A stretch of 64,000 nt of DNA from Marinimicrobium koreense (GCF_003762925.1 NZ_RJUK01000001.1:1984001-2048000), one strand, 5' to 3'. Positions 18,746 to 28,584 are shown, counted from the first letter of the stretch. The notes: generated from the letters alone by a model not told the origin. A program made the numbers and translations.

Positions 18746-18870
18746 GTGTCGGGTTACGCGCTGCACGCTAACCCGACCTACGGGTGGGTCGCGTAGGGCG
18801 GATAAGCCGAAGGCGCATCCGCCGTTACCCCAACCTCTCACGGGTTAGCGCGCAGCGCTTAACCCGACAC
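18746..18870. repeat. composite REP-like block with GTCGGGTTA outer units
   Basis: The block opens with GTGTCGGGTTACGCGC...GCTAACCCGAC and closes with CGGGTTAGCGCGCAGCGC...AACCCGACAC, so the ends are inverted copies of each other. In the middle sits one standard REP-like unit (18791-18828). The short units inside can also fold on themselves. It may act as an mRNA 3' stabiliser for grpE-dnaK-dnaJ. Confidence 0.65.
18791..18828 (+). repeat. REP-like palindromic unit R2
   Basis: The unit reads GCGTAGGGCGGATAAG, then a short GCCGAAGGC loop part, then CATCCGCCGTTAC. It is the same family as R1 and R3-R7 and lies about 50 bp downstream of the dnaJ stop. Confidence 0.8.
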
Positions 18871-18881
18871 AGGTTTCAGCA

Positions 18882-20012
18882 TCAGATTTTCATATCACCA
18901 AAGAAGTTCTTCATACCGTCAAACCAGCTGCTCTGCCGGGGCGAGTTCTTTCCGCCTTTCATGGTGGCCTGAAACTCCTTCAGCAGCTCTTTTTGCTTGC
19001 CGGTCAGATCCACCGGCGTCTCGACCACGACACGACACATCAGGTCGCCACGGGCACCGCCGCGCACCGGGGTCACCCCCTTGCTCCGCAGCCGGAACAA
19101 CTTGCCGGTCTGGGTTTCAGCGGGCACCTTGAGCTTCACCCGACCATCGAGGGTGGGCACTTCCAGCTCTCCACCGAGCGCCGCATCGACAAAATCCACG
19201 GGGACTTCGCAGTACAGATCGGCCCCGTCGCGCTGGAAAATCTCGTGCGGTTTGACGTGCACTTCGACGTACAGATCGCCCGCTGGACCACCTTCGGCCC
19301 CGGCTTCGCCCTCACCGGACAGGCGGATGCGGTCTCCCGTATCGACACCGGCGGGCACCTTGACCGACAGTTTCTTGGTCTGCTCGACCCGGCCCTGACC
19401 GTGACAGCTGCCGCAGGGGTCGGTGATTATACTGCCCTTGCCACGACAGGTCGGACAGGCCTGCTGCACCGAGAAAAAGCCCTGCTGCATACGCACCTGG
19501 CCGATGCCGCCACAGGTGGTACAGGTTTTGGGCGAGGTGCCCTTTTTGGCGCCGCTGCCATCACAGGTGTCACAGGCCACCAGGGTCGGCACCTTGATCT
19601 GGACATTGGTGCCTCTGACGGCATCCTCCAGACTCAACTCAAGGTTATAGCGCAGGTCGGCGCCTCGACTCGGGCCGCCGCGGCCGCGACCACCCCCGCC
19701 AAAAATATCGCCGAACACATCGCCGAAAATATCACTGAAGCTGCCGAAACCACCGGCTCCGGCGCCACCGCCCATGCCGGCACTCTGGTCGACACCGGCA
19801 TGGCCAAATTGATCGTAGGCAGAACGCTTCTGCGCGTCGGACAGGACCTCGTAGGCCTCACTCGCCTCTTTGAACTTGTTCTCCGCCTCTTCGTCCCCCG
19901 GATTGCGGTCCGGGTGATGCTTCATCGCCACTCGACGATAGGCTTTTTTCAAATCAGCGGCGGACACGTCCCGGGAGACGCCCAGCACTTCGTAATAGTC
20001 GCGTTTTGCCAT
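18882..20012 (-). CDS. dnaJ: molecular chaperone DnaJ
   Basis: DnaJ is the Hsp40 co-chaperone that delivers clients to DnaK and stimulates its ATPase. The 376-residue protein has a J domain with HPD at 33-35, a Gly/Phe-rich region (about 75-120) and four zinc-finger repeats ([32 protein letters not shown]). The C-terminal substrate-binding domains follow (about 215-350). It follows dnaK after 95 bp containing a perfect 30-bp palindrome. Confidence 0.97.
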   Translation of the reverse strand: MAKRDYYEVLGVSRDVSAADLKKAYRRVAMKHHPDRNPGDEEAENKFKEASEAYEVLSDAQKRSAYDQFGHAGVDQSAGMGGGAGAGGFGSFSDIFGDVFGDIFGGGGRGRGGPSRGADLRYNLELSLEDAVRGTNVQIKVPTLVACDTCDGSGAKKGTSPKTCTTCGGIGQVRMQQGFFSVQQACPTCRGKGSIITDPCGSCHGQGRVEQTKKLSVKVPAGVDTGDRIRLSGEGEAGAEGGPAGDLYVEVHVKPHEIFQRDGADLYCEVPVDFVDAALGGELEVPTLDGRVKLKVPAETQTGKLFRLRSKGVTPVRGGARGDLMCRVVVETPVDLTGKQKELLKEFQATMKGGKNSPRQSSWFDGMKNFFGDMKI

Positions 20013-20046
20013 GCTACAGTCGCTTTTTGGTCAGTTACTACAGACA

Positions 20047-20076
20047 CAACAAATGCGGGCATGCCCGCATTTGTTG
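20047..20076. terminator. perfect 30-bp palindrome between dnaK and dnaJ
   Basis: The 15-nt half-site CAACAAATGCGGGCA is followed directly by its exact reverse complement. In RNA it would form a GC-centred hairpin. No T-run follows on the minus strand, so it is more likely a processing, stabilising or partial-attenuation structure that lowers dnaJ relative to dnaK than a full terminator. Confidence 0.55.
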
Positions 20077-20107
20077 CTACCGTCTTTCAAGGATTGGAGA
20101 AGCGGAA

Positions 20108-22036
20108 TTACTTCTTCTCGTCATCCTTCACTTCTTCGAACTCGGCATCCACGGCGCCGTCGTCGTCTTTCGGAGCCTCCTGCTGGTCCGCACCAGCTTC
20201 CGCGCCGCCTTGGCCCTGCTGCTCGGCATAGAGCTTCTGCGCCAGAGAGCTGGAGGCTTCGGTCAGCTTGTTGGTCGCCGCTTCCATCGCGTCCTTGTCT
20301 TCGCCCTTGACGGCTTCTTCAGCCTCGGCGATCGCCGCCTCAATGGCCGACTTCTCTTCGTCAGTCGCCTTGTCACCGGCGTCTTTCAGGGTTTTCTGGG
20401 TGGCGTGAATCAGCCCTTCCAGCGTGTTGCGCGCGGTGACGGTCTCGGCAAACTTCTTGTCCGCTTCCGCATTGGCTTCGGCGTCTTTCACCATCTTCTC
20501 GATCTCGTCATCCGACAGACCGGAAGAGGCCTTGATCACGATGGACTGCTCTTTGCCAGTGGCCTTGTCTTTGGCGCTCACGTTCAAGATACCGTTGGCA
20601 TCCAGATCAAAGGTCACTTCAATTTGCGGAACACCCCGGGTTGCCGGCGGAATGTCAGCCAGGTCAAAACGACCCAGCGACTTGTTCTGCGCCGCCTGCT
20701 TGCGCTCGCCCTGAACCACATGAATGGTCACAGCCGTCTGGTTGTCTTCGGCGGTTGAGAAGATCTGCGATTTCTTGGTCGGAATCGTGGTGTTTTTCTC
20801 AATCAGCGGCGTGGCCACACCGCCCATGGTTTCAATACCCAGGGTCAGCGGCGTCACGTCGAGCAGCAGCACGTCTTTCACGTCACCGGCCAGTACCGCA
20901 CCCTGAATGGCCGCGCCGACCGCTACCGCTTCGTCCGGGTTCACATCTTTGCGCGGATCCTTACCGAAGAAGTCGGCCACCGCTTTCTGCACCATCGGCA
21001 TACGGGTCTGGCCACCGACCAGAATTACATCGCTGATGTCGCTGACGGATACGCCGGCGTCTTTGATGGCCATCTTCACCGGCTCGAGTGAGCGGGTGAC
21101 CAGCTCTTCCACCAGAGATTCAAGCTTGGCCCGGGTGAGCTTCACTACCAGGTGCTTGGGACCGGTGTTGTCGGCGGTAATGTACGGCAGGTTCACTTCG
21201 GTCTGCTGGCTGGAAGACAGCTCAATCTTGGCTTTCTCGGCCGCCTCTTTCAGGCGCTGCAGGGCCAGCGGATCATTGTGCAGATCAATGCCCTGCTCTT
21301 TCTTGAACTCATCGGCCAGGTAGTCGATCAGGCGCAGGTCAAAGTCCTCACCACCGAGGAAGGTGTCACCGTTGGTGGACAGCACTTCAAACTGGTGTTC
21401 GCCATCCACGTCGGCGATCTCGATGATGGAGATATCAAAGGTACCGCCACCGAGGTCGTATACCGCGATGGTGCGGTCGCCCTTCTGCTGGTCCATACCA
21501 TAGGCCAGCGCCGCCGCAGTCGGCTCGTTGATGATGCGCTTCACGTCCAGGCCAGCAATCTTGCCGGCGTCTTTGGTCGCCTGACGCTGGGAGTCGTTGA
21601 AGTAGGCCGGAACGGTAATCACCGCTTCGGTGACCTTCTCGCCCAGGTAATCCTCGGCGGTTTTCTTCATCTTCTTCAGCACTTCAGCGGAAATCTGCGG
21701 CGGTGCTTTCTTTTCGTCCTTCACTTCAACCCAGGCGTCACCATTATCGGCGGCGACGATCTTGTAAGGCACCATTTTGATGTCTTTCTGAACCACATCA
21801 TCCTTGAACTTGCGGCCGATCAGGCGCTTGACCGCATACAGGGTGTTGTGGGGGTTGGTCACGGCCTGGCGCTTGGCGCTCTGGCCAACGAGGATTTCGC
21901 CATCATTGGTAAAGGCCACGATGGACGGGGTTGTGCGATCACCCTCGGCGTTTTCGATTACCTTGGGCTTGCCGCCTTCCATTACGGATACACAGGAGTT
22001 GGTGGTACCCAGGTCAATACCGATGATCTTACTCAT
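20108..22036 (-). CDS. dnaK: molecular chaperone DnaK (Hsp70)
   Basis: The 642-residue Hsp70 starts with the ATPase signature [18 protein letters not shown]. It contains [16 protein letters not shown] and [15 protein letters not shown], the linker [19 protein letters not shown], a substrate-binding domain and a lid. The acidic tail ends in EEVKDDEKK. It refolds proteins in an ATP cycle together with DnaJ and GrpE encoded on either side. A sigma-32-like promoter lies upstream, in addition to transcription from grpE. Confidence 0.97.
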   Translation of the reverse strand: MSKIIGIDLGTTNSCVSVMEGGKPKVIENAEGDRTTPSIVAFTNDGEILVGQSAKRQAVTNPHNTLYAVKRLIGRKFKDDVVQKDIKMVPYKIVAADNGDAWVEVKDEKKAPPQISAEVLKKMKKTAEDYLGEKVTEAVITVPAYFNDSQRQATKDAGKIAGLDVKRIINEPTAAALAYGMDQQKGDRTIAVYDLGGGTFDISIIEIADVDGEHQFEVLSTNGDTFLGGEDFDLRLIDYLADEFKKEQGIDLHNDPLALQRLKEAAEKAKIELSSSQQTEVNLPYITADNTGPKHLVVKLTRAKLESLVEELVTRSLEPVKMAIKDAGVSVSDISDVILVGGQTRMPMVQKAVADFFGKDPRKDVNPDEAVAVGAAIQGAVLAGDVKDVLLLDVTPLTLGIETMGGVATPLIEKNTTIPTKKSQIFSTAEDNQTAVTIHVVQGERKQAAQNKSLGRFDLADIPPATRGVPQIEVTFDLDANGILNVSAKDKATGKEQSIVIKASSGLSDDEIEKMVKDAEANAEADKKFAETVTARNTLEGLIHATQKTLKDAGDKATDEEKSAIEAAIAEAEEAVKGEDKDAMEAATNKLTEASSSLAQKLYAEQQGQGGAEAGADQQEAPKDDDGAVDAEFEEVKDDEKK

Positions 22037-22145
22037 GAAAATCTCCTAAAGATGTTCTGTCGAAACGCGAAAGATCAGCTCGCGCGCCTCGGTGTGTGTC
22101 TGCGGCTCCGACCCCGGAGTCCGCTTTCGCAATCAGTTACTTCCT

Positions 22146-22173
22146 ATATTGGCCCTGTTCGATACTTTTCAAG
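22146..22173 (-). promoter_or_regulatory. possible sigma-32 promoter upstream of dnaK
   Basis: On the minus strand CTTGAAA (22173-22167) is followed after 13 nt by GCCAATAT (22153-22146). The -35 is a perfect heat-shock match. The -10 matches the CCCCATNT consensus only in part. Confidence 0.45.
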
Positions 22174-22210
22174 GCCTTTATGCCGGCAATTTAAGGCTGC
22201 CGGCGATCCA

Positions 22211-22819
22211 TCACGCATCCGCCGCCTTGGACACCACCACCATCGCCGGACGGACCAGGCGACCGTGCAGGGTATAACCCTTCTGGAACACGTCGATCAC
22301 GGTGTTGGGCTCGACATCGGGGTTGGCCACCATGGTCATGGCCTGATGCAGTTCCGGATCAAAGGGTTCGCCCTGCGGATTGACGGGCACCACCTGGTGC
22401 TTGGCCAACACATCGATAAACGACTTGTGCGTCAGTTGAATACCCTCGACCACCGCCTTCAGCTCGGGATTGTCGGTATCCATGGTCGAGAGCGCCCGCT
22501 CCAGGTTGTCCACCACCGGCAAGAGGTCCTGCAGCAGCTTCTCCTGGCCGAACTTGTGTGCCTTCTCGACATCCTGCTCGGCCCGACGACGGGCATTCTG
22601 GGCTTCGGCCTGGGAGCGCAGCACCTGTTCTTTGGCCGAGTCCATAGCGGCGCTCAGGGATTCCACCTTGGCCTGCAGGGCCTCGACAGACGCCTCCTCA
22701 GCCCCCTCATCCTGAGCGGCATGGGTGTCGGCATCGGCCGACCCGGTTTCTGCCGCCACCTCTTCATACTCTTGAGCGTCGCGATTTTCTTCGTTAGCCA
22801 CACTGATCTCCGTTGTCAT
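22211..22819 (-). CDS. grpE: nucleotide exchange factor GrpE
   Basis: GrpE releases ADP from DnaK. The 202-residue protein has an acidic N-terminal region, a long coiled coil (about 50-120; ALQAKVESLSAAMDSAKEQVLRSQAEAQNARRR) and a C-terminal beta domain with the signature HQAMTMVANPDVEPNTVIDVFQKGYTLHGRLVRPAMV. The start ATG has AAGG upstream. It is first in the grpE-dnaK-dnaJ cluster, with a sigma-32-like promoter 44 bp before the ATG. Confidence 0.96.
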   Translation of the reverse strand: MTTEISVANEENRDAQEYEEVAAETGSADADTHAAQDEGAEEASVEALQAKVESLSAAMDSAKEQVLRSQAEAQNARRRAEQDVEKAHKFGQEKLLQDLLPVVDNLERALSTMDTDNPELKAVVEGIQLTHKSFIDVLAKHQVVPVNPQGEPFDPELHQAMTMVANPDVEPNTVIDVFQKGYTLHGRLVRPAMVVVSKAADA

Positions 22820-22862
22820 TTACCTTGGCAGCCGGGAGCTGCAGAATAAGAACGTGGAGCCT

Positions 22863-22890
22863 ATATGGGGCTTTGGCGGAAGGATTCAAG
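22863..22890 (-). promoter_or_regulatory. sigma-32 (heat shock) promoter of grpE-dnaK-dnaJ
   Basis: On the minus strand CTTGAAT (22890-22884) and CCCCATAT (22870-22863) are separated by 13 nt. This is almost exactly the RpoH consensus CTTGAAA-N(11-16)-CCCCATNT. The position just upstream of grpE is as expected. Confidence 0.8.
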
Positions 22891-22951
22891 GGGCCCAAAC
22901 AGGGCCCGATAAGATTTTCCTGCTGGCCCTCTGGCCGAACCCTGTGTTTTA

Positions 22952-22967
22952 CTGTATAAAAACACAG
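22952..22967 (+). promoter_or_regulatory. LexA (SOS) box of recN
   Basis: CTGTATAAAAACACAG has the CTG-N10-CAG form of a gammaproteobacterial SOS box, with T and A as the preferred inner neighbours. It lies 30 bp before the recN ATG. recN is a known SOS gene in Escherichia coli. Confidence 0.82.
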
Positions 22968-22997
22968 ATTATTTTCTCTCGCTCCGTGAGGGTCACC

Positions 22998-24674
22998 ATG
23001 CTTACGCATCTCAGCATTCGCCATTTCACCCTGGTAGACCAGCTGGATCTGGATCTCAGGCCCGGCATGACCGCCATCACCGGGGAAACCGGTGCCGGTA
23101 AATCCATCGTTCTGGACGCGCTCGGACAGACGCTGGGCGACCGGGCGGACGGACAGCGGGTCCGGGCCGGGGCCCGCAAGGCGGATATCCACGCCACCTT
23201 CGATACCCAGCGGATACCGGCTGCCCGCCAGTGGCTGGAAGCCCAGGAGCTTCTCCAGGAAGACGCCCCCAGTGAGTGCCTGCTGCGACGGGTGATTACC
23301 GCCGAGGGCCGCTCCAAGGCCTTTATCAACGGCCACCCAGTCACTCTGCAGCAACTGAGAACCCTCGGGGAGATGCTGATCGATATCCACAGTCAGCACG
23401 AGCATCAGTCCCTACTGCGCAAAGAAACCCACCGGCACCTGCTGGATGAATACGCCGGCCAGAGCGAGCTGGCGGGAAAGGTGCGCCAGGCGTACCGACA
23501 CTGGCAGACTTGCAAGCGCGACTTTGAAGCCCTGCGCGATAACGCCGAAGAGGTCAGCGCCCGCTATCAGCTATTGAGCTATCAGGTGCAGGAGTTGGAG
23601 CAACTGGACCTGAAAGAGGGCGAGCTGGACGAGCTGGAAGCGGAGCAGCGCAGTCTCGCCCACGCTGAGGATATATTGCGTGCCAGCCACGAACTGTCGG
23701 CCCTGTGCGGCGATGATGACCAGGGGTTGAGTGTCCTGATGCACCGGGCCTTGCACCTGCTGCGGGACATGCCCGAGAAGTCCGCCGCCCTGCAGGAGGC
23801 GGAACAGCTGCTCACCAGCGCCCAGATTCAGGTCGACGAGGCCCAGCGTGAGGTGGAGCATCATATCGATGGTTTCAATCTCGACCCGGAGCGGCTACGC
23901 GAGGTCGAGGAGCGCTTGAGCGCGATTTATGACGTCGCCCGCAAGCACCGTATCGGGCCCGAACAGTTGCCCCAGCTGTTCGCTGACCTGGGCGATGAGT
24001 TGGCTCAGCTTCAGGGCGGCGACGAGCGGCTCGATGAGCTGGAGCAGCAGATGCAGGCCGCCGAAGCCGACTATCGCAAGGCCGCCAGTTCCCTGTCCAA
24101 AGCCCGGCAGAGCGCCAGCAGCAAACTGGCCAAAGCGGTCAATCAGCAGCTGAGTGATCTGGCCATGCCAAATGCCCGCCTGGAGGTCAGTCTGGCGCCG
24201 CTGGAGGACAAGCCCGGCCCTCAGGGTCTGGAAGAGGTGGAGTTCATCATCAGCACCAACCCGGGTCAGCCGGCCCGCTCGCTGAACAAAGTCGCCTCCG
24301 GCGGCGAACTGTCTCGGGTCAGCCTGGCCATTCAGGTGGTAACCGCCCGCACCTCGGCCATTCCGACACTGGTGTTCGACGAAGTGGATGTCGGTATCGG
24401 GGGGGCGACCGGGGATGTGGTGGGTCGCCTGCTACGGCAACTCGGCGAGGGCGGTCAGGTGCTCTGCGTCACCCACCTGGCGCAGGTAGCCAGCAAGAGC
24501 CACCAGCACCTCCAGGTCACCAAGACTGCGAAAAAGCAGTCGGCGGAGTCCACGCTGGTGACTCTGGAAGGAGAGCAGAAAATCGAAGAGATTGCCCGCA
24601 TGCTGGGCGGCATGAAGGTGACCGAACAGTCGTTGGCTCACGCCAGGGAGATGGTGACCGAGGGAGCGGCCTGA
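22998..24674 (+). CDS. recN: DNA repair protein RecN
   Basis: RecN is an SMC-like ATPase that acts in double-strand break repair. The 558-residue protein has an N-terminal Walker A (ITGETGAGKSIVLDAL), a long central coiled coil, and the C-terminal ABC signature LNKVASGGELSRVSLAIQ with Walker B (TLVFDEVDVGIGG). ATG 22998 follows GAGGGTC and matches the family N-terminus MLTHLSIRHFTLVDQL. The frame is open further upstream, but that part runs through the LexA box. It is divergent from grpE. Confidence 0.96.
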   Translation: MLTHLSIRHFTLVDQLDLDLRPGMTAITGETGAGKSIVLDALGQTLGDRADGQRVRAGARKADIHATFDTQRIPAARQWLEAQELLQEDAPSECLLRRVITAEGRSKAFINGHPVTLQQLRTLGEMLIDIHSQHEHQSLLRKETHRHLLDEYAGQSELAGKVRQAYRHWQTCKRDFEALRDNAEEVSARYQLLSYQVQELEQLDLKEGELDELEAEQRSLAHAEDILRASHELSALCGDDDQGLSVLMHRALHLLRDMPEKSAALQEAEQLLTSAQIQVDEAQREVEHHIDGFNLDPERLREVEERLSAIYDVARKHRIGPEQLPQLFADLGDELAQLQGGDERLDELEQQMQAAEADYRKAASSLSKARQSASSKLAKAVNQQLSDLAMPNARLEVSLAPLEDKPGPQGLEEVEFIISTNPGQPARSLNKVASGGELSRVSLAIQVVTARTSAIPTLVFDEVDVGIGGATGDVVGRLLRQLGEGGQVLCVTHLAQVASKSHQHLQVTKTAKKQSAESTLVTLEGEQKIEEIARMLGGMKVTEQSLAHAREMVTEGAA

Positions 24675-24687
24675 GAGGACCGGAACA

Positions 24688-24710
24688 GGCGGCACCACAT
24701 GGGTGCCGCC
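24688..24710. terminator. hairpin between the converging recN and fur genes
   Basis: The stem GGCGGCACC / GGTGCCGCC has a 5-nt loop. A second small hairpin CGGCCA-CTTTA-TGGCCG follows at 24721-24737. Neither has a clear T-run, so termination function is only likely from position. Confidence 0.4.
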
Positions 24711-24741
24711 ACCGGCAATACGGCCACTTTATGGCCGAGGA

Positions 24742-25149
24742 CTACTTCTTGGGCTTTACGTACAACACCAGGTTGTGATCGACCAATTCATAGCCGTGCT
24801 GCTCGGCGATCTGCCGCTGCAGGCGCTCGATTTCTTCGTTATGGAACTCAATGACCTCGCCTGAGTCCATACAGACCATGTGATCGTGATGCTCACCGCG
24901 AGCAATTTCAAACACTGAGTGGCCACCATCAAAGTTGTGGCGCTCCACCAGACCGGCACTCTCAAATTGCGTCAGTACCCGATACACGGTGGCCAGGCCC
25001 ACATCGTCACCCGCCTCCATCAGTGCCTTGTAGACATCTTCGGCGCTCATATGATGGTTTTCGGACGACTCCAGCATTTGCAGAATCTTCACCCGGGGCA
25101 GGGTGACTTTCAGCCCCGCTTTGCGCAGTTCCTGATTTTCTTCGGCCAT
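24742..25149 (-). CDS. fur: ferric uptake regulator Fur
   Basis: Fur is the Fe(II)-dependent repressor of iron-uptake genes. The 135-residue protein has the winged-helix domain (ELRKAGLKVTLPRVKILQMLE; SAEDVYKALMEAGDDVGLATVYRVLTQFESAGLV) and the dimerisation/metal domain (HHDHMVCMDSGEVIEF). It has a single Cys, without the CxxC structural zinc pair of E. coli Fur, as in Pseudomonas aeruginosa Fur. It is divergent from bamE, the common fur-bamE arrangement. Confidence 0.96.
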   Translation of the reverse strand: MAEENQELRKAGLKVTLPRVKILQMLESSENHHMSAEDVYKALMEAGDDVGLATVYRVLTQFESAGLVERHNFDGGHSVFEIARGEHHDHMVCMDSGEVIEFHNEEIERLQRQIAEQHGYELVDHNLVLYVKPKK

Positions 25150-25164
25150 TTAACCCCCAAACCC

Positions 25165-25194
25165 TTCTCAGTATTCGCGTCAATCGGGTATTAT
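25165..25194 (+). promoter_or_regulatory. possible sigma-70 promoter of bamE
   Basis: TTCTCA (25165-25170) and TATTAT (25189-25194) are spaced by 18 nt, 33 bp before the bamE start. Both hexamers are partial consensus matches. Confidence 0.35.
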
Positions 25195-25226
25195 CCCCGT
25201 TCATTTTGCCAAGTGGAAGCCCTTAT

Positions 25227-25688
25227 ATGAAAATAGCCAGCAAACTCTCACTGGTCGCCGTCTTGTTCGCCAGCTTGACAGGTTGCTCCTATTTCCAATT
25301 TCCCGGCGTGCACAAAATCTATGTGCAGCAAGGACACATCATCACCCAGGAGATGATCGACCAACTCGAAACCGGCATGACCAAGCGTCAGGTGCGCTTT
25401 GTGCTGGGCACGCCGCTGCTTGAAGATGGTTTCAACCAGGATCGCTGGGATTATCACTACAGCCTGAGTCGCGGCGACGAGAACCTGCGCGAGCGCCATC
25501 TGACGGTCTACTTCGAAAATGATCAGATGACCCGCTATGAAGGCAGCGCGGTCCGCCCCGAAGAAAGCAGCGACGAGGACGAGACACCGCTGGTACCGAC
25601 CAATATCGAGGGCGACCCCCTGCCGACACCGGGTGAAGACGTCAATGATGACACCGAGGCGACGCCACTACCCACCAACACCATGTGA
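25227..25688 (+). CDS. bamE: outer membrane protein assembly factor BamE
   Basis: BamE is a lipoprotein of the BAM complex that inserts beta-barrel proteins into the outer membrane. From ATG 25227 it has 153 residues: signal with lipobox SLTGCSYFQFPGVHK, then the SmpA/OmlA domain (IYVQQGHIITQEMIDQLETGMTKRQVRFVLGTPLLEDGFNQDRWDYHYSL). An extra acidic, proline-rich tail of about 45 residues makes it longer than E. coli BamE. The upstream TTG at 25206 would add residues before the signal peptide and is unlikely. Confidence 0.94.
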   Translation: MKIASKLSLVAVLFASLTGCSYFQFPGVHKIYVQQGHIITQEMIDQLETGMTKRQVRFVLGTPLLEDGFNQDRWDYHYSLSRGDENLRERHLTVYFENDQMTRYEGSAVRPEESSDEDETPLVPTNIEGDPLPTPGEDVNDDTEATPLPTNTM

Positions 25689-25747
25689 TCCTCGGCCACC
25701 CCCGCCCATCAATACCACCGGGGCCTCACCAACGAGGCTCCGTGCGA

Positions 25748-26068
25748 TCAGGATTCCGCCTGTTTCTTCTGCGCCCTTTTGCGACGCACCTCTTTCGGAT
25801 CTGAAATCAGCGGTCGATAGATCTCGACCCGATCCCCGGGCTGCAACTCGTGCTCCCGTGGCGGCTTAAGCCCCTTGGTTCCGAGCGCCTGACCAAAGAT
25901 GCCCATCTTGGCGCTGTCCAGATCAATCTCCGGAAACACTTTCACAATACCCGAGCGCTCAGCCGCCTGATACGCCGTGGTACCCGGCTCCACCAACAGC
26001 TCTATGATCTTCTGTTGGTCCGGCCGGGCATAGGCCACTTCTACGGTAATCAAATCACCATCCGCCAT
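25748..26068 (-). CDS. rnfH: RnfH family ubiquitin-like protein
   Basis: The 106-residue protein has the RnfH beta-grasp domain: ITVEVAYARPDQQKIIELLVEPGTTAYQAAERSGI, then LKPPREHELQPGDRVEIYRPL, and a basic Lys/Arg tail. Its cellular role is not settled. The gene follows ratA by 12 bp, the conserved ratA-rnfH pair next to smpB in many gammaproteobacteria. Confidence 0.93.
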   Translation of the reverse strand: MADGDLITVEVAYARPDQQKIIELLVEPGTTAYQAAERSGIVKVFPEIDLDSAKMGIFGQALGTKGLKPPREHELQPGDRVEIYRPLISDPKEVRRKRAQKKQAES

Positions 26069-26080
26069 GTTTGCAGCCCC

Positions 26081-26515
26081 TTAAACACCATAGATCTGTC
26101 GGGCACGGCTGCACAGTGCATCCACCTGCTGACTTGCCGCCGACTCGAAAAACTTACCCACCGCCAGGCTCAGCAGGCGGTTCTGCATATCAAACTCCAG
26201 CTCCAGGCGCACTCGGCAGCCCTCGCCCACCGGCTCAAAGGTCCACTTACCCTCCAGGCGGGAAAAGGGGCCATCCACCAGACTCATGGTCATGCTCTCC
26301 GGCGTCTTCAGCACGTTATGCGTGACAAAGCTCTGGCTGATACCCGCCTTCTGCAGCTCCAGGCGCGCCTCCAGCCAGTCGTCACCCCGGCGCAACACCT
26401 CGGCACCGACGCAGTCACTCATGTACTCCGGATAGGCCTCGATATCGTTTACCAGTTCAAACATCTGCGCGGGTGAATAGTTCACCAGCGCACTGCGTTC
26501 TACTCGATGGGTCAA
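26081..26515 (-). CDS. ratA: RatA family START-domain protein (COQ10-like)
   Basis: The 144-residue protein belongs to the polyketide cyclase/START family: VERSALVNYSPAQMFELVNDIEAYPEYMSDCVGAEVL and the C-terminal GCRVRLELEFDMQN. E. coli RatA has been described as an anti-association factor for 70S ribosomes, while homologues such as Coq10 bind ubiquinone. The start is TTG at 26515, preceded by GGGAGA; no in-frame ATG is available before the conserved RSALV motif. It is the first gene of the ratA-rnfH pair. Confidence 0.9.
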   Translation of the reverse strand: MTHRVERSALVNYSPAQMFELVNDIEAYPEYMSDCVGAEVLRRGDDWLEARLELQKAGISQSFVTHNVLKTPESMTMSLVDGPFSRLEGKWTFEPVGEGCRVRLELEFDMQNRLLSLAVGKFFESAASQQVDALCSRARQIYGV

Positions 26516-26543
26516 GAAAACATCTCCCGTTGATTCGCGGCCA

Positions 26544-27902
26544 TCAGGCCCAGAAGCCGCCGATCAGAATCAGCAATAACGCCGGCGGACAAAGGTATTT
26601 GAGGAGCGTCAACCAGAGCTCAAACTGGCGCTCGCTCTCCTGGCGCAGCTCATGGCGCAACAGCTCCCGACGGGCCACCCAGCCGACAAACAGCGCCATG
26701 GCCAGACCGCCCAGCGGCAACATCACCCGCTGGGTGACAAAATCCAGAAAACCAAACACGTTCATACCGAACAGTCCGGTGAAGTCGGCCCAGTGGTTGA
26801 ACGACAGAACCGAGCCGATGCCCAGCAGCCAGGCACTGCCGGCAATCAATCCGTTCGCCGTGTACCGCTTGAGCCCAAAACGCTCAGTGATATAGGCCAC
26901 ACAGGGCTCGAGCAGTGAAATGGTGGAGCTCCAGGCGGCCAGGGTCACCAGCACAAAGAAGGCCGCCCCGAAGACGACCCCGCCGGGCATGCTGCCGAAG
27001 GCGACCGGCAGACTGACAAACATCAGGCCGGGACCGTCGCCGGGGGAAATGCCCGGGGTGGCAAACACGATCGGAAACATCGCCAGCCCCGCCACCAGCG
27101 CCACCAACGTATCCAGTACCGCCACCGTCAGAACCATCTTCCCGATTGAGGCCTTGCCGGGCATATAGGAGCCGTAAGCCATGATCGCACCCATGGCCAG
27201 ACTCAAGGTAAAGAATGCGTGCCCGAGGGCAATAGAGGCGCCCTGCCAGGACAGGTCCGACACGTTGAAGTCAAACATGAAATGCAGTCCCTGAGCGAAA
27301 TCTCCCGCCACGACGGCGTAGCCCAACAACAACAACAGGAGCACAAACAGCAGCGGCATCAAGACCCGAACTGCCGTTTCCAGGCCCCGGGTCACCCCGA
27401 AAGCGACCACCAGCACCGTCAAGCCGATAAACACCGTCTGCCAGAGCATCAGGCGCGTCGGATCCGCGAGCAGAGCGTCAAAAGCGGCGCTGGCCGACTC
27501 TCCATTCCAACCACTGAAGCCACCCTGCACCGCCGTACTCATATAATCCAGCGCCCAGCCGGCCACCACACTGTAGAACGACAGAATCAGAAACGCGGTC
27601 AATACCCCCAGGGCCCCGATCAGATTCCAATGCGGCGACACCCGGCTCTGCTGCGCCATTTTTCTGACCGAATCCACCGGGTTGGCGCGACCATGGCGCC
27701 CGAGCACCACCTCGGCAATCATCACCGGCACGCCGATCATGGCAATAAACACCAGGTACATAAGCACAAACGCCCCACCGCCGTTTTCGCCGGTGATGTA
27801 GGGAAACTTCCAGATGTTGCCCAGCCCCACCGCGGAACCGGTGGCGGCCAGGACAAAGGTGCCTTTATGTCCCCAAATCGCGTGTTGTTTGATGCGTTCC
27901 AC
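26544..27902 (-). CDS. sodium-dependent transporter of the NSS (SNF) family
   Basis: From GTG 27902 the protein has 452 residues; CCGGAG lies at good spacing before this start. A TTG at 27992 would add a low-complexity leader. It shows the NSS helix-1 signature [31 protein letters not shown], with the unwound sodium site, and the helix-6 region [18 protein letters not shown]. About eleven to twelve membrane helices are present. Bacterial relatives include LeuT and MhsT and import amino acids with Na+. The exact substrate is unknown. It is divergent from smpB. Confidence 0.92.
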   Translation of the reverse strand: MERIKQHAIWGHKGTFVLAATGSAVGLGNIWKFPYITGENGGGAFVLMYLVFIAMIGVPVMIAEVVLGRHGRANPVDSVRKMAQQSRVSPHWNLIGALGVLTAFLILSFYSVVAGWALDYMSTAVQGGFSGWNGESASAAFDALLADPTRLMLWQTVFIGLTVLVVAFGVTRGLETAVRVLMPLLFVLLLLLLGYAVVAGDFAQGLHFMFDFNVSDLSWQGASIALGHAFFTLSLAMGAIMAYGSYMPGKASIGKMVLTVAVLDTLVALVAGLAMFPIVFATPGISPGDGPGLMFVSLPVAFGSMPGGVVFGAAFFVLVTLAAWSSTISLLEPCVAYITERFGLKRYTANGLIAGSAWLLGIGSVLSFNHWADFTGLFGMNVFGFLDFVTQRVMLPLGGLAMALFVGWVARRELLRHELRQESERQFELWLTLLKYLCPPALLLILIGGFWA

Positions 27903-28053
27903 GGCTAGCTCCGGGCTAAAGTCGGTTTGCGCCGCTCTGGCGCGCGCGGCCGACCCGCTGTTGCGGGCACAAAGGCGGCATTGTAACGGCAATTGTCGGG
28001 AATGTGCAGGGTTCGCCCCCGAATCCGGGCAGACAGAGAGGCCTTCAAGCCTT

Positions 28054-28059
28054 TATAAT
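28054..28059 (+). promoter_or_regulatory. possible -10 element of smpB
   Basis: A perfect TATAAT lies 42 bp before the smpB ATG. No clear -35 is seen at the normal distance. Confidence 0.4.
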
Positions 28060-28101
28060 GCCCGCCGCACATTCACGCCCCGAGCAAGGTTGATCATTTC
28101 G

Positions 28102-28584
28102 ATGAGTAAGAAGAAGGGTAAGAAACCCAGCGGCAATACCATTGCCCTGAACAAGAAGGCCAAGTTTGATTTCGCGCTGCAGGATCGCGTGGAGGCGGGC
28201 CTGTCGCTGCAGGGTTGGGAGGTGAAGAGCCTGCGCCAGGGTAAGGTGCAGCTGACGGATACCTATGTGCTGTTCAAAAACGGCGAGGCGTGGTTGCTCG
28301 GCGCCCACATATCACCGCTGCCCACGGCGTCGACTCATTTTGTGACCGATCCGACCCGCACTCGCAAACTGCTGCTCAAGCGCAAGGAGATTGCGAAGCT
28401 GCAGGCGGCGGCGGAGCAGAAGGGCTACACGGTGGTGGCAACGGCGCTGTATTGGAAGAAGCACTTGGTGAAGTGCGAGGTGGCGCTGGGTAAAGGTAAG
28501 CAGGAGCACGATAAGCGCGAGACGGAGAAGGAGCGCGATTGGAATCGTCAGAAGCGGGCGATCATGAAGGATGTGAATAGGTAG
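28102..28584 (+). CDS. smpB: SsrA-binding protein SmpB
   Basis: SmpB binds tmRNA and brings it to stalled ribosomes for trans-translation. The product has 160 residues from ATG 28102, after a weak AAGG. The OB-fold core is [44 protein letters not shown], and the C-terminal basic tail is [19 protein letters not shown]. The frame is open far upstream, but that part reads antisense to the NSS gene. No tmRNA gene is seen in the following 400 bp. Confidence 0.96.
   Translation: MSKKKGKKPSGNTIALNKKAKFDFALQDRVEAGLSLQGWEVKSLRQGKVQLTDTYVLFKNGEAWLLGAHISPLPTASTHFVTDPTRTRKLLLKRKEIAKLQAAAEQKGYTVVATALYWKKHLVKCEVALGKGKQEHDKRETEKERDWNRQKRAIMKDVNR

Larger units (their letters stand above)
18401..18881. other. 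intergenic region between the sugar operon and dnaJ
   Basis: No gene is seen. The first 250 bp must hold the promoter of the divergent-reading sugar operon. The rest is AT-rich to about 18700 and then holds REP-like repeats next to the dnaJ stop. Confidence 0.5.

Noticed and set aside
21152-22849. A 565-codon plus-strand frame opposite dnaK and grpE
   Set aside because: It mirrors the codon pattern of two certain genes on the other strand, contains no known domain and has no ribosome site; it is a high-GC shadow frame.
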